A DNA stretch of 64,000 nucleotides from Thalassotalea crassostreae (GTDB lineage Bacteria > Pseudomonadota > Gammaproteobacteria > Enterobacterales > Alteromonadaceae). This document shows positions 18,200 to 27,494 of the stretch, in pieces. Where the stretch lies: the NCBI RefSeq assembly GCF_001831495.1, contig NZ_CP017689.1:1488001-1552000 (forward strand), written 5' to 3'. The translations under genes and the position numbers were made by a program. The stretch's first letter is position 1. Each line of letters opens with the position of its first letter. The notes under the pieces were generated by a model. It had not been told where the DNA came from. It searched no databases and worked only from the letters and a program-made list of their open reading frames with translations.

Positions 18200-18828
18200 T
18201 AGTTGCGGGTATTAGTTAACGCGTTATCAATAATACCCTTCATGATGACAGCTAACTCTGCTTGTGCAGCTTTGTTAGGGTGTATGCCATCATTTTGCAT
18301 TTTTTCAGGATCTACTGCGACCGATTCTATGAAAAAAGGTAATAATTCAACCTTCGTTTCATCGGCAACTGATACGAAAACGTCAGCAAACATTTGATTG
18401 TATCGCTGACCATAATTTGGTGGTATTTTGATTTCACTGAGAAAAACAGTGATATTTTTTTGTTGAGCTAATCCAATAATTTGTAACAAGTTATTTTTAA
18501 TTAACTTCGGTGGAAAGCCTTGAAGGCCGTCATTACCGCCTAATTCAATGAGAAGATAGTCAACTTTATTGCTCTCTAAAATCTCTGGAAGCCTAGATAA
18601 ACCGCCGCCTGTTGTTTCGCCGCTGATACTTGCATTGAGAATTTGATAGTCAGACTTTTGTTGCGTTAGTTGTTTATTTAAAAGCGCAACCCATCCATCT
18701 TTTTCTTGCATCCCATAACCAGCACTGAGACTATCACCTAATAGAACAATAGTTTTTTGATCCTGAGCGAGTGCTAGACTCGTACTGGTAATAAATAGTA
18801 ATAAGATGAGAGACAGTTTTTTTATCAT
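18199..18828 (-). CDS. tesA: Periplasmic acyl-CoA thioesterase I / lysophospholipase / arylesterase (SGNH hydrolase)
   Basis: 209 residues from the ATG at 18828, which gives a normal signal peptide (about 1-21, ending ALA). The longer frame upstream would run antisense through the neighbouring ABC gene. SGNH blocks are visible: GDSLSAGYG with nucleophile Ser33, the Gly and Asn blocks (ELGGNDGLQG) and the C-terminal DGIHPN Asp/His pair. Hydrolyses acyl thioesters and lysophospholipids in the periplasm. The divergent ABC exporter next door is the arrangement known for E. coli tesA-ybbA. The two start codons overlap in the tetranucleotide CATG (18826-18829). Confidence 0.92.
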   Translation of the reverse strand: MIKKLSLILLLFITSTSLALAQDQKTIVLLGDSLSAGYGMQEKDGWVALLNKQLTQQKSDYQILNASISGETTGGGLSRLPEILESNKVDYLLIELGGNDGLQGFPPKLIKNNLLQIIGLAQQKNITVFLSEIKIPPNYGQRYNQMFADVFVSVADETKVELLPFFIESVAVDPEKMQNDGIHPNKAAQAELAVIMKGIIDNALTNTRN

Positions 18829-19558
18829 GAATAACCAGCCTGAAATAGTTTTAGAATGTAAGAATATCAGAAAATCGGTTGATGCATTATCACAAAGTGA
18901 CAATAGCGAACCGCTCACTATCCTGAAAGCAATTGACCTGCAAGTCAAGTCTGGACAAAGCCTGGCCATCGTCGGTGCCTCGGGTTCCGGTAAAACTACT
19001 TTATTATCGATTTTAGCTGGTCTGGACTCGCCAACGAACGGCGAAATCTACCTTAAAGGCTTACCACTGCATCAGTACGATGAAGAACAGCGTAGCCAAG
19101 TAAGGGCAGCTCATGTTGGTTTTATCTTTCAGTCTTTTCTACTGATTAATTCTTTAACTGCGTTAGAAAACGTCATGTTGCCGGCGGAGCTTGCCAACGA
19201 TAACGATGCGCAACGTAAAGCCAAAGAAATGCTTGATAAAGTAGGGTTGGGCGATCGCATTGATCACTATCCATCGCAATTATCTGGTGGTGAGCAACAA
19301 CGCGTTGCTATTGCACGCGCATTCATTGCAAATCCTGATATCTTATTTGCCGATGAACCGACAGGAAATCTTGATCGCAATACCGGTAATACCATTACCG
19401 AGTTGTTATTTGAATTAAATCAACAACAGGGAACTACCTTGATATTAGTAACCCATGACTTGAAACTTGCTGAGCGCTGTCAGGTTCAAATGACCATGGA
19501 TGCAGGTGAGTTTGTGCAACAGTCGGCACCGGTCGAGTTACAAGTAAGTCAGGGGTAA
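18827..19558 (+). CDS. ybbA: ABC transporter ATP-binding protein, YbbA/LolD-like
   Basis: 243 residues. Drives the FtsX-type permease encoded next. Walker [10 protein letters not shown] (50-58), ABC signature LSGGEQQ (152-158) and Walker [11 protein letters not shown] are intact. An upstream ATG (18806) exists and would extend into the tesA coding region; the ATG at 18827 matches the family N-terminus better. The permease starts 4 nt after the stop, so the two form an operon. Substrate unknown; the E. coli counterpart is a MacB/LolCDE-related mechanotransmission or lipid-type exporter. Confidence 0.88.
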   Translation: MNNQPEIVLECKNIRKSVDALSQSDNSEPLTILKAIDLQVKSGQSLAIVGASGSGKTTLLSILAGLDSPTNGEIYLKGLPLHQYDEEQRSQVRAAHVGFIFQSFLLINSLTALENVMLPAELANDNDAQRKAKEMLDKVGLGDRIDHYPSQLSGGEQQRVAIARAFIANPDILFADEPTGNLDRNTGNTITELLFELNQQQGTTLILVTHDLKLAERCQVQMTMDAGEFVQQSAPVELQVSQG

Positions 19559-19561
19559 TTT

Positions 19562-22060
19562 ATGTCGATGTGGGCTAAACAGTCACTGCGTTTATTTCGT
19601 CATGAATTAAAACGCGGCGAATTAACCATTATTGCGTTTGCTATTATTCTCGCCGTGGCAACCGTCTTTTCATTATCTGGTTTTTCCGAACGTATTGAGT
19701 CGGCGCTGGTAACTAAATCGAACAGTTTTATCGCTGCCGATAGAATATTACAGTCATCGAAACCTGTATCAGATGAAAAATTACAACAGGCAAATAGTTT
19801 CCAATTAGAACAAGCACAACAATTGTTATTCTCATCTATGGTGTTTGCTGGCGATGAGATGTTATTGGGTTCAGTTAAAGCGGTTAGTAACAATTACCCT
19901 CTTATTGGTGAATTGATCATTGAAAAAGACAATCAGTCACTAATCAACCCAACATTAGCCCCTGGTAATATATGGGTAGCACCGGCATTACTGACCAAAA
20001 TGGGCGTAAAAGTAGGTGATTCGATTGAGCTAGGTGCGGCAATATTTACGATTTCTGGTGTCATCCTTGACGAACCTGATGCATCGTTTAGCGTCTTTAC
20101 TCGCGGTCCAAGAGTGTTAATAAACATCACCGATGTTGAAAAAACTAAAGTCATTCAGCCCGGTTCGCGATTGACTTATCGATACCTTTTTGCCGGTGAT
20201 AACGAACAATTAGATAGCTATCATGAATGGCTTAAACCTAACTTAACCGATAGCGAACGCTGGCGTGATATCAAATCACAGCAATCACCTTTAGCTAATG
20301 CGCTAAATCGCGCAGAGAAGTATTTATCGTTAGCGTCAATGCTCGGTATTATTCTTGCTGCCGTTGCGGTATCTGTTGCATCGCGTCGCTATGGGCAACG
20401 CCATAAGCCAATGGTTGCCGTATTTAAAGCAATGGGTGCCAATACACGTTACATCACCAAACTTTATTTCCTACACTGGAGTTCACTTGCAGCCGTATCC
20501 ATTGTTATTGGGTTATTGATAGGCTATGGGTTACAGCAAATTGGTATGAGCTTTATGACGGAGTACCTGCCAGATGAAAGCACATCATTAAGTTTACATC
20601 CGTTTATCGTTGCTACCGTTACTGGCGTTATTTGTGCAACCGCTTTTGCTGTTGCACCAATGCGCGATCTAATTGCAACTAATGCTTTATCTGTGATTCG
20701 AGGTTTTAAACAGCAGAGTTCGGGCCATGCAGTGATCAGTAATATTCCTGCATTCATTGCAATATTTGCTCTACTTTATTTGTTTTCCAATGACTGGTTT
20801 TTATCGGTAGGACTTATTGTTGCCGGATTAATCGTTATTGGTGTGATCATGTTGTTGGCATCTGTATTAGTTAATTTAGGTCGCAAAGTCGGCTCTCAAG
20901 CTGGACAAGGTTTCCATTTAGCCATGGCTAATTTGAAACGACGCGGCAAACAAAATAACGTGCAACTGGTAAGTTTTACCATTTCAGTGATGTTGCTATT
21001 ACTGATGTTAGTGGTGCGTAATGACCTTATCAACGAGTGGCAGCAACAACTACCTGATGATGTGCCTAACCAATTTATGATCAACATAAATAAGCAACAG
21101 TTAGAGCCAGTGGCAACGTTTCTAGAAACTCAGAAATTGGCTGCTAGTGATCTATATCCAATTGTTCGCGGGCGTTTAGTGGCAATCAATGATGAAAAAA
21201 TTGCTAAAGAAACATCGAAAGAAGAAACTGATAAATCTGATCAAGGTCGACAGGGGGTTGGTAGAGAGCTTAGTTTAACTTGGCTTAATAACTTACCTAA
21301 GAATAATACCCTTGTTTCTGGCCAGTGGTTTGATGAAAATGATGATAAGCAACAGGTATCGATCGAATCACAGGTTGCAGAACGACTCGATATTAAATTG
21401 GGCGATGAATTATCGTTTAATATTGGTAGCAAAAAATTCACTGTACCGGTAACAAGCATTCGTGAAGTTGACTGGCAGAGCATGCAACCAAACTTCTATA
21501 TGATTTTCTCACCTGATGTATTAGAAGACTTTCCAAGTACTTATATTGCTTCAGTGCATGTACCGAAGGAAAATAAACAAGAATTACAACGTTTTATGAG
21601 TCAGTATCCTACGATTTCATTGATTGATGTTGATGCCATGATAAACCAACTCAAATCGGTTATTGAACAAGTATCATTGGCAGTTGAATTTATTCTGGCG
21701 CTGGTTCTAATTGCTGGCTCATTGGTGTTATTTGCACAGGTTCAAGCAAGCATGGAAGAACGAGAGCGCGAACTTGCAATACTTAGAACATTGGGGGCTA
21801 AAGGACGACTTTTAACCAGTGCAACTGTGTTGGAGTTTGTGTTATTAGGCCTAATTGCTGGCTTCCTCGGAGCTGTAGCCATGGAAGTGGGCGTTTACGT
21901 TATTCAATCGAAGGTGTTCGAAATGGAAGTGTCGTGGCATTATCAATACTGGATATTGGGGATGGTTTGCGGAGCGGTGTTTGTCGGCTTGCTTGGTTTA
22001 ATCGCCTGTTGGCGATTACTCAAGTTATCGAGTTTAACGCTGATAAAGAGAACGCTATAG
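19562..22060 (+). CDS. ybbP: ABC transporter permease, YbbP-type with two FtsX domains
   Basis: 832 residues. The layout is an N-terminal TM helix, a periplasmic domain, an FtsX block of helices (about 255-370), two more helices (about 395-440), a second helix (about 475-495), a second periplasmic domain (about 510-690) and a C-terminal FtsX block (about 700-825). This is the double-FtsX architecture of E. coli YbbP. It forms the exporter with the ATPase encoded just upstream. The gene ends near a short tandem repeat and an inverted repeat shared with the convergent SDR gene. Confidence 0.88.
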   Translation: MSMWAKQSLRLFRHELKRGELTIIAFAIILAVATVFSLSGFSERIESALVTKSNSFIAADRILQSSKPVSDEKLQQANSFQLEQAQQLLFSSMVFAGDEMLLGSVKAVSNNYPLIGELIIEKDNQSLINPTLAPGNIWVAPALLTKMGVKVGDSIELGAAIFTISGVILDEPDASFSVFTRGPRVLINITDVEKTKVIQPGSRLTYRYLFAGDNEQLDSYHEWLKPNLTDSERWRDIKSQQSPLANALNRAEKYLSLASMLGIILAAVAVSVASRRYGQRHKPMVAVFKAMGANTRYITKLYFLHWSSLAAVSIVIGLLIGYGLQQIGMSFMTEYLPDESTSLSLHPFIVATVTGVICATAFAVAPMRDLIATNALSVIRGFKQQSSGHAVISNIPAFIAIFALLYLFSNDWFLSVGLIVAGLIVIGVIMLLASVLVNLGRKVGSQAGQGFHLAMANLKRRGKQNNVQLVSFTISVMLLLLMLVVRNDLINEWQQQLPDDVPNQFMININKQQLEPVATFLETQKLAASDLYPIVRGRLVAINDEKIAKETSKEETDKSDQGRQGVGRELSLTWLNNLPKNNTLVSGQWFDENDDKQQVSIESQVAERLDIKLGDELSFNIGSKKFTVPVTSIREVDWQSMQPNFYMIFSPDVLEDFPSTYIASVHVPKENKQELQRFMSQYPTISLIDVDAMINQLKSVIEQVSLAVEFILALVLIAGSLVLFAQVQASMEERERELAILRTLGAKGRLLTSATVLEFVLLGLIAGFLGAVAMEVGVYVIQSKVFEMEVSWHYQYWILGMVCGAVFVGLLGLIACWRLLKLSSLTLIKRTL

Positions 22061-22077
22061 AGGTTGTACTTAATATA

Positions 22078-22131
22078 TTGCTCGGTGCTAGTACCTGAAT
22101 GCGCTAGTACCTGAATGCGCTAGCCGAGCAA
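22078..22131. repeat. Tandem 16-bp repeat inside an inverted repeat
   Basis: GCTAGTACCTGAATGC is repeated twice in tandem (22087-22102, 22103-22118), followed by GCTAG of a third unit. The block is enclosed by the inverted repeat TTGCTCGG (22078-22085) / CCGAGCAA (22124-22131). It lies between the convergent ybbP and SDR genes and includes the SDR stop codon. It may work as a bidirectional hairpin terminator whose loop has been duplicated. Confidence 0.7.
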
Positions 22132-23010
22132 ATTATTCAGCGCTTTATCTAAGGTTGGATATTGAAATTTAAAATCATTATCCAACAAATTTTTCGGAAT
22201 GACGTTTTGACCGTATAGTAACAAATCGGCCATTTCACCAAATAACAGTCGTAATACAAATGCTGGCATCGTCGCAACGTTAGGACGATGTAATTGTGTT
22301 GCCAGAGTTTGACTGAACTCTTTATTGGTGACAGGTTTAGGAGCGGTCATATTAAACTCGCCGTAGCATTGCTCATTAGTCAGCAAAAACTCAATGGCGT
22401 TAACCATATCGTCGATATGGATCCACGACATATATTGTATGCCTCTAGATAGTTTACCGCCTAAACCAAACTTATACGCTGGCAACATTTTCGCTAATGC
22501 GCCTTTGTGTTTATCTAAGACGACGCCTGTCCTAAGTATGCATAGACGGGATTTTTTCTGTGCAAGCTTTGCTTTATCTTCCCATACTTTACATATTCGA
22601 TGACTAAATTCTGGATATACATCTGTATATTCTTCAATTATTTTCTCATCACGCTGGCGTCCATAAAAACCAATTGCAGAGCCTGATATGAAAGTGTGAG
22701 GAGGAGATGAAGCATCATTAAACATTTTGCTTAATTTGTTTGTTAACTGCCAACGACTCTGACATATTTTTATTTTTTGAGCTTTCGACCAACGCTTGTT
22801 TACGATTGGCTCTCCAGCTAGGTTAATGACGGCGTCATATTTATCAAGACTTTCTATATCACTCAAGTGGTTGATGATTTTAACGTTTTTCAACAATTGT
22901 AGTGCGCCAGAGTTTGGCCTCGATAAAACATCAAAGTTATATTTATGTTTGAACTTGTTGATAAACGCAGAGCCTATTAGACCTGTACCACCGGTAATTA
23001 GTATATTCAT
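22120..23010 (-). CDS. TIGR01777-type SDR sugar-nucleotide epimerase-like protein (YfcH family)
   Basis: 296 residues. N-terminal Rossmann motif TGGTGLIGS, then AVINLAGEPI, RWSKAQK, the active-site-region SGSAIGFYGRQR and the C-terminal DUF1731-like segment (VIPKNLLDNDFKFQYP). The family is assigned NAD(P)-dependent epimerase or oxidoreductase function but has no established substrate; some members affect cell division. Stands alone, convergent with ybbP. Confidence 0.85.
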   Translation of the reverse strand: MNILITGGTGLIGSAFINKFKHKYNFDVLSRPNSGALQLLKNVKIINHLSDIESLDKYDAVINLAGEPIVNKRWSKAQKIKICQSRWQLTNKLSKMFNDASSPPHTFISGSAIGFYGRQRDEKIIEEYTDVYPEFSHRICKVWEDKAKLAQKKSRLCILRTGVVLDKHKGALAKMLPAYKFGLGGKLSRGIQYMSWIHIDDMVNAIEFLLTNEQCYGEFNMTAPKPVTNKEFSQTLATQLHRPNVATMPAFVLRLLFGEMADLLLYGQNVIPKNLLDNDFKFQYPTLDKALNNLLG

Positions 23011-23204
23011 TTATAAGGTTGATATTTACTTAAGTAGTTGAAAATTTGCAGTTCGTTTTTTAGTGTTCTAAATTTTTGTCGATGACTAAATTATAGACTA
23101 TTGAGTATTTATACGTTTGTGGGGAGGATCTAGCTCATATTTTACTAAGCATTTTTAACTATTTTTGATATATTGGAAAAAATAGTAAAAACTTAGAGAT
23201 TTTC

Positions 23205-24302
23205 ATGGACTTGAATAACGCCAATACCACGTCAGTTATTAAAGTATTATATATACTGGCAGCGCTAGTCATCATTATGGCGGGTATCAAAACCGCCACC
23301 AATATCTTAATACCATTCTTATTGTCGATTTTTATCGCCATTGTTTGTAACCCACTGATTAAAAAAGCCGCCGAATATAAGATTCCAAAAACTGTGGCCG
23401 TAGTCTTTGTTATTGCCATATTTGTCGGTCTTGGCATGTCACTAGCAGGTTTAATCGGTAACTCACTTAATGAATTTTCATTAGTTCGAGTTGAATATGG
23501 TAATCAGTTAAGAGGGCAATTAGCATCGTTAATTGATGGCTTAGCCGAATACAATATTAAGTTATCGAAAGAACTATTAATGCAGTATGTGAACCCCGAA
23601 GCGGTAATGGGCTTTGCTGCGGATATGTTGTCTGGTTTTGGTAACATAATGGCGAATTTGTTTTTGATCGTACTAACCGTTGTTTTTATGTTGTTTGAAG
23701 CATCAACCATACCGACAAAATTGCATATGGCGTTAAAAGATCCGCAAATGAAGATGCGAAAAATTGATAAGTTTGTTACTTCAGTAAATCGCTATTTAGC
23801 TATAAAAACCGTTGTCAGCATAGGCACAGGGGCATTGGTGAGTCTAATGCTTTGGGCCATTGGTTTAGATTTCTTCTTGTTATGGGGAGTCATCGCGTTC
23901 TTATTAAACTTCATTCCTAATATAGGTTCAATTATCGCAGCAGTACCTGCGGTATTGCTTGCACTTGTGCAACTAAACCCTGCAGCAGCGCTTTTCATTG
24001 CTGCCGGTTATATGACGATTAATACCGTAATGGGTAACATTGTAGAGCCTAAGTATCTAGGCAAAGGGCTTGGATTATCAACGCTTGTTGTGTTCTTATC
24101 ATTGATATTTTGGGGCTGGTTATTAGGTACGGTCGGTATGTTGTTATCGGTACCTTTGACAATGATCATCAAGATAGGGTTAGAGAACTCGGTAGAAGGC
24201 CAGTGGTTCTCGGTAATGTTATCAGACGGATCGCAGTTTGATGATGATGTTAAAGAAATCCAAACCAAAGCTGTTGAGCAAGAGCAAAAACTAGAAAGTT
24301 AA
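23205..24302 (+). CDS. AI-2E family transporter (PerM/YdiK-type membrane protein)
   Basis: 365 residues. About eight transmembrane segments with the characteristic long amphipathic region between the N-terminal pair and the C-terminal group. The family's conserved segment is seen around NFIPNIGSIIAAVPAVLLAL, as is the IVEPKYLGKGLGL loop. Family members export small molecules or act as Na+/H+ antiporters; despite the name, few export AI-2. A strong terminator follows. Confidence 0.88.
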   Translation: MDLNNANTTSVIKVLYILAALVIIMAGIKTATNILIPFLLSIFIAIVCNPLIKKAAEYKIPKTVAVVFVIAIFVGLGMSLAGLIGNSLNEFSLVRVEYGNQLRGQLASLIDGLAEYNIKLSKELLMQYVNPEAVMGFAADMLSGFGNIMANLFLIVLTVVFMLFEASTIPTKLHMALKDPQMKMRKIDKFVTSVNRYLAIKTVVSIGTGALVSLMLWAIGLDFFLLWGVIAFLLNFIPNIGSIIAAVPAVLLALVQLNPAAALFIAAGYMTINTVMGNIVEPKYLGKGLGLSTLVVFLSLIFWGWLLGTVGMLLSVPLTMIIKIGLENSVEGQWFSVMLSDGSQFDDDVKEIQTKAVEQEQKLES

Positions 24303-24352
24303 TCTTTAATTTTCGGCGTTAACTTAGCTAGTACTGTTAACAAAAAGACAAT

Positions 24353-24384
24353 AAAAAACCAGCAACTTTAACTGCTGGTTTTTT
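24353..24384. terminator. Bidirectional intrinsic terminator
   Basis: 12-bp perfect stem AAAAAACCAGCA / TGCTGGTTTTTT with an 8-nt loop, between the convergent AI-2E transporter and YciI genes. Confidence 0.93.
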
Positions 24385-24411
24385 ATTGTTAGCTTTTGTC
24401 TTAGCTTTCTT

Positions 24412-24714
24412 TTAGTTGGGGAAAACCATTTTATAAGGTTTAACAGTAACCTTTTTATAAACACCCGCTTCGATATATGGATCAGAATCAGCCCATGATT
24501 GAGCTTGTTCTAAACTTTCAAATTCAAGGACCAATAAAGAGCCCGTAAAGCCAGCAGAACCGGGAACGTCACTGTCAATTGCCGGACAAGGACCGCCAAC
24601 AATTAAGCGCCCTTGATCTTGCATTTCTTGTAATCGAGCAAGGTGTTTATCTCGTACACTTAAGCGCTTTTCTAAACTATTCTCTACGTCTTCACTGTAA
24701 ATAACATATAACAT
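24412..24714 (-). CDS. yciI: YciI-family protein
   Basis: 100 residues. YCII fold: starts [18 protein letters not shown], then the conserved [20 protein letters not shown] segment with the His/Asp pair of the family, ending with a [12 protein letters not shown] block. Biochemical role in the cell unclear; weak hydrolase activity is known for relatives. Lies 5 nt downstream of yciB, as in E. coli. Confidence 0.93.
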   Translation of the reverse strand: MLYVIYSEDVENSLEKRLSVRDKHLARLQEMQDQGRLIVGGPCPAIDSDVPGSAGFTGSLLVLEFESLEQAQSWADSDPYIEAGVYKKVTVKPYKMVFPN

Positions 24715-24719
24715 TATAA

Positions 24720-25292
24720 TTACTCTTTATTTTCTGTTTTATCTTCAACAACTTGCGGTTCATCGTCTTTAGGCATGTATTTGAATAATGGGATCATTGA
24801 AATTATCGCAAAAACAAACATCGCTATGGTTAAACCGAAAACTTTATAATTGACCCAGACATCTTGGGAGAAGCTAAAAGCAACATAGACATTCGATACC
24901 GCACAAGCAATGAAGAATAACACCCACATAATGTTCACTTTATCCCAAGCTGCAGACGGGGCTTTAAGTTGTTCGCCTAACATCTTCTCAAGAAGGTTTT
25001 TCTTTAACACATAACGGCTGAACAAAAGACCTGCAGCGAAGAAGCCGTAGATCACAGTTACTTTCCATTTTATAAAAGCGTCATTGTGGAAAAATATCGT
25101 CATGCCGCCAAATACAGAAACCATACCTAACACTATCCACTGTTGCTTTGAGACAGTTTTCTTTTGAAATTTCAATATTGCTATTTGTATAAATGAAGCA
25201 ACGATCAATGCGCCGGTAGCAACAAAAACATCAAACATTTTGTAAAAAACAAAAAAGATGATTAAAGGAATGAACTCGAAAAATGCAGCCAT
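24720..25292 (-). CDS. yciB: Inner-membrane septation protein YciB (IspZ)
   Basis: 190 residues with five to six hydrophobic helices and the family start [18 protein letters not shown]. Inner-membrane protein that interacts with cell-division and elongation proteins. The C-terminal tail (about 172-190) is charged and cytoplasmic. In operon with yciI. Confidence 0.93.
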   Translation of the reverse strand: MAAFFEFIPLIIFFVFYKMFDVFVATGALIVASFIQIAILKFQKKTVSKQQWIVLGMVSVFGGMTIFFHNDAFIKWKVTVIYGFFAAGLLFSRYVLKKNLLEKMLGEQLKAPSAAWDKVNIMWVLFFIACAVSNVYVAFSFSQDVWVNYKVFGLTIAMFVFAIISMIPLFKYMPKDDEPQVVEDKTENKE

Positions 25293-25459
25293 AAAAGGGT
25301 AAATCCTAGGTATTTAAATAAAAATATCATTCTACCCAATGATGATTTTAGTTGCTAGTGAATAGCGCAGTGTTGTGTAATAAATTATTTCCCTTAGTAT
25401 AAATTCGATTTAACACAGCAATTAACCAGGAAAACAACAAATAGCAAAACAGTAAGCCA

Positions 25460-26092
25460 TTAATTACTGTACAGATCTTTATCAATACGCCCTTTGCGGG
25501 TCGAATCAATTTTATTGGTACTTTTAATATCGTTCCAGGCGGTAACTTTGCCGGCGATATTTATTTTTTCGAAAGAGCCATGTTCAATATCATTATCAAT
25601 GGATAAAAACTTTAACAAGCGTTGGTAGCTATCACTTCGGCTAACATCAATGCTCAAAAGTTTTTCGGGCCTGTCTTTAAAGTGCTCCAATGCGGCTTGT
25701 TGATGATGTTGATAAGACAAGGTTAGAAACTGGTCACAGTTAATATTTTCAATAGTAAATGGTGCAAATGTTTCGGTAAAGCAGCGTTTTATAATCGGAT
25801 TAAAACCACCGTCTTGGCGAAGTACATTGTGCTGCATTCGATTTAATAACTGTTTTATTGACGGTAACCAATTAATAAGATCTCGTTGCAAGTAGATAAA
25901 TTTTGCATCTGGATATCGCTTGTCGAGTAAAGGGTAATCATTAAATATTGGTGTATCTGCAATGACTTGCGCATCCTGTAAACACTGCTTGGTATAACAG
26001 GTATGTGCGACTTTAAAGCCTAGGTTTAGAAGTGCTAAACAGCAGCTTGTTGTCGCCGTTCTTGGTAGGCCAATGATGAATATTTTACTCAT
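25460..26092 (-). CDS. Sulfotransferase-family P-loop protein
   Basis: 210 residues from the ATG at 26092; a start 8 codons earlier lacks the family N-terminus. The 5'-PSB-like loop FIIGLPRTATTSCC at the N-terminus and the FIYLQRDLINWLPS 3'-phosphate-binding segment are typical of PAPS-dependent sulfotransferases. Substrate unknown. The gene lies 3.4 kb from the sulfatase-rich locus but runs separately, and I see no direct link. Confidence 0.75.
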   Translation of the reverse strand: MSKIFIIGLPRTATTSCCLALLNLGFKVAHTCYTKQCLQDAQVIADTPIFNDYPLLDKRYPDAKFIYLQRDLINWLPSIKQLLNRMQHNVLRQDGGFNPIIKRCFTETFAPFTIENINCDQFLTLSYQHHQQAALEHFKDRPEKLLSIDVSRSDSYQRLLKFLSIDNDIEHGSFEKINIAGKVTAWNDIKSTNKIDSTRKGRIDKDLYSN

Positions 26093-26242
26093 GGTACACA
26101 AATGCTGATAAATCATAATAGTAGCGTAATGCTAGCATGTTTAGCGCTTTAAATTGTTTAAAATAAATTATATTTTTGAATTTACATCCAAGGTCTTCAT
26201 ACATAAAATAGCCATAATTGAAAACGTTATAGAGCCAATCAC

Positions 26243-26587
26243 ATGCTAAAAACTATGCCAGAGCTAATCAAAGAAGTATCCACCACAGTACGCCGTATTA
26301 GTGCAGAACAAGCTGCAGCAGAAATGCCGCCAAAAAATGCTTTGTTCATTGACGTTCGAGAGCCTGGTGAACATCAAAAATTAGCCGCGGAAGGTAGCAT
26401 TAATATTCCGCGAGGGATCTTAGAAGGGAAAATTCTTGAACTTGAAAAAGACGCAACCCGAGCGATTTATGTGCACTGTGCTGCTGGCGTTCGAGCAACC
26501 CTAGCGGCAGAGCAACTTCAGCGATTAGGTTATGAAAATGTTACCGCAATTTCGTGTAAATTTGACGCAATAAAAGCTGTGTTCTAG
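26243..26587 (+). CDS. Single-domain rhodanese
   Basis: 114 residues, cytoplasmic. Rhodanese fold with the start motif FIDVREPGEH and the active-site loop HCAAGVRA (Cys79). Moves sulfane sulfur between donors and acceptors such as cyanide or protein thiols. Transcribed alone; a 10-bp hairpin follows about 50 nt later. Confidence 0.87.
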   Translation: MLKTMPELIKEVSTTVRRISAEQAAAEMPPKNALFIDVREPGEHQKLAAEGSINIPRGILEGKILELEKDATRAIYVHCAAGVRATLAAEQLQRLGYENVTAISCKFDAIKAVF

Positions 26588-26633
26588 CTAACTACCCAAA
26601 ACTATCATATATTCTATCTGCATCGCGATTATT

Positions 26634-26659
26634 TAAGGGCCGAATAGACTCGGTCCTTA
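26634..26659. other. Hairpin downstream of the rhodanese gene
   Basis: Arms TAAGGGCCGA / TCGGTCCTTA with a 6-nt loop and one G-T wobble. No T-run follows, so it may be a weak or Rho-assisted terminator or an mRNA end-stabilising structure. Confidence 0.5.
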
Positions 26660-26854
26660 GTGAACCATTCTGTGGCAACTATATTTTCCTTGCCGTGTTA
26701 TTTAATTACCGCTAAGTTATTAACTTATCTATCAAAGATTACTTATTTTAAGTCAGTAATTTAATCCAATAGGTTAAATAGGCAGTTTAATTCGCTAGCT
26801 TAGCGCACCAGACTGTTGAATTTCATTGCTGATGACACAGAAAAGGGAAATATT

Positions 26855-27451
26855 GTGAATTTAACTAGTATTGTTTTATCAATTTTAATTGTCGTTGCCG
26901 TATTTTATGTGATCGGTATTTTTAATCAGCTTGTGGCTTTGAAAAATCGATATAAAAATGCCTTTGCGCAAATTGAAGTTCAACTAAAGCGTCGCTATGA
27001 CCTTATTCCTAATCTAGTTGAAACTGCGAAAGCATACATGAAGCATGAAAGCGAAACTCTTGAAGCGGTTATCGCTGCAAGAAACAGTGCAGCAAAGGGG
27101 TTAGCTGCTGCCGCTGCACAACCAGGAAATGCTAGTGCTATGCAAGGCCTTATGGGGGCAGAAGGTGCTCTTATGGGCGCCATGGATAAGTTAAATGTGG
27201 TCATGGAAGCTTATCCTGATTTAAAGGCGAATGAAAACATGATGCAAGTTAATGAAGAGTTAATTAGTACTGAAAATAAAGTTGGTTTTGCTCGTCAGGC
27301 ATTTAATGATCAAGTGATGGCGTACAATACTTATAAGCAAAGTTTTCCACAAAACTTTTTTGCCACTAGCTTTGGCCATAAGTTTAATGCAAGCTTGTTA
27401 GAGTTTGCCGATAGTGCTGAGATCCAAGCCGCACCAAAAGTATCTTTTTAA
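26855..27451 (+). CDS. LemA family protein
   Basis: 198 residues starting at GTG 26855, which has AAAGGGA at a good distance. The longer frame from TTG 26816 has no ribosome binding site. One N-terminal TM helix (about 4-24) is followed by the LemA helical bundle with KNRYKNAFAQIEVQLKRRYD and DLIPNLVE. Usually paired with M48 or TPM-domain partners; the next gene, 43 nt downstream, is an M48 peptidase. Confidence 0.9.
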   Translation: MNLTSIVLSILIVVAVFYVIGIFNQLVALKNRYKNAFAQIEVQLKRRYDLIPNLVETAKAYMKHESETLEAVIAARNSAAKGLAAAAAQPGNASAMQGLMGAEGALMGAMDKLNVVMEAYPDLKANENMMQVNEELISTENKVGFARQAFNDQVMAYNTYKQSFPQNFFATSFGHKFNASLLEFADSAEIQAAPKVSF

Positions 27452-27494
27452 ACAAAAGTTTAACTAGATAATAATTCAATAGTAATCATTCGTT

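Noticed and set aside
25460..26092. Sulfotransferase as member of the sulfated-polysaccharide system
   Set aside because: Separate transcription unit among core genes; the family has many unrelated roles.
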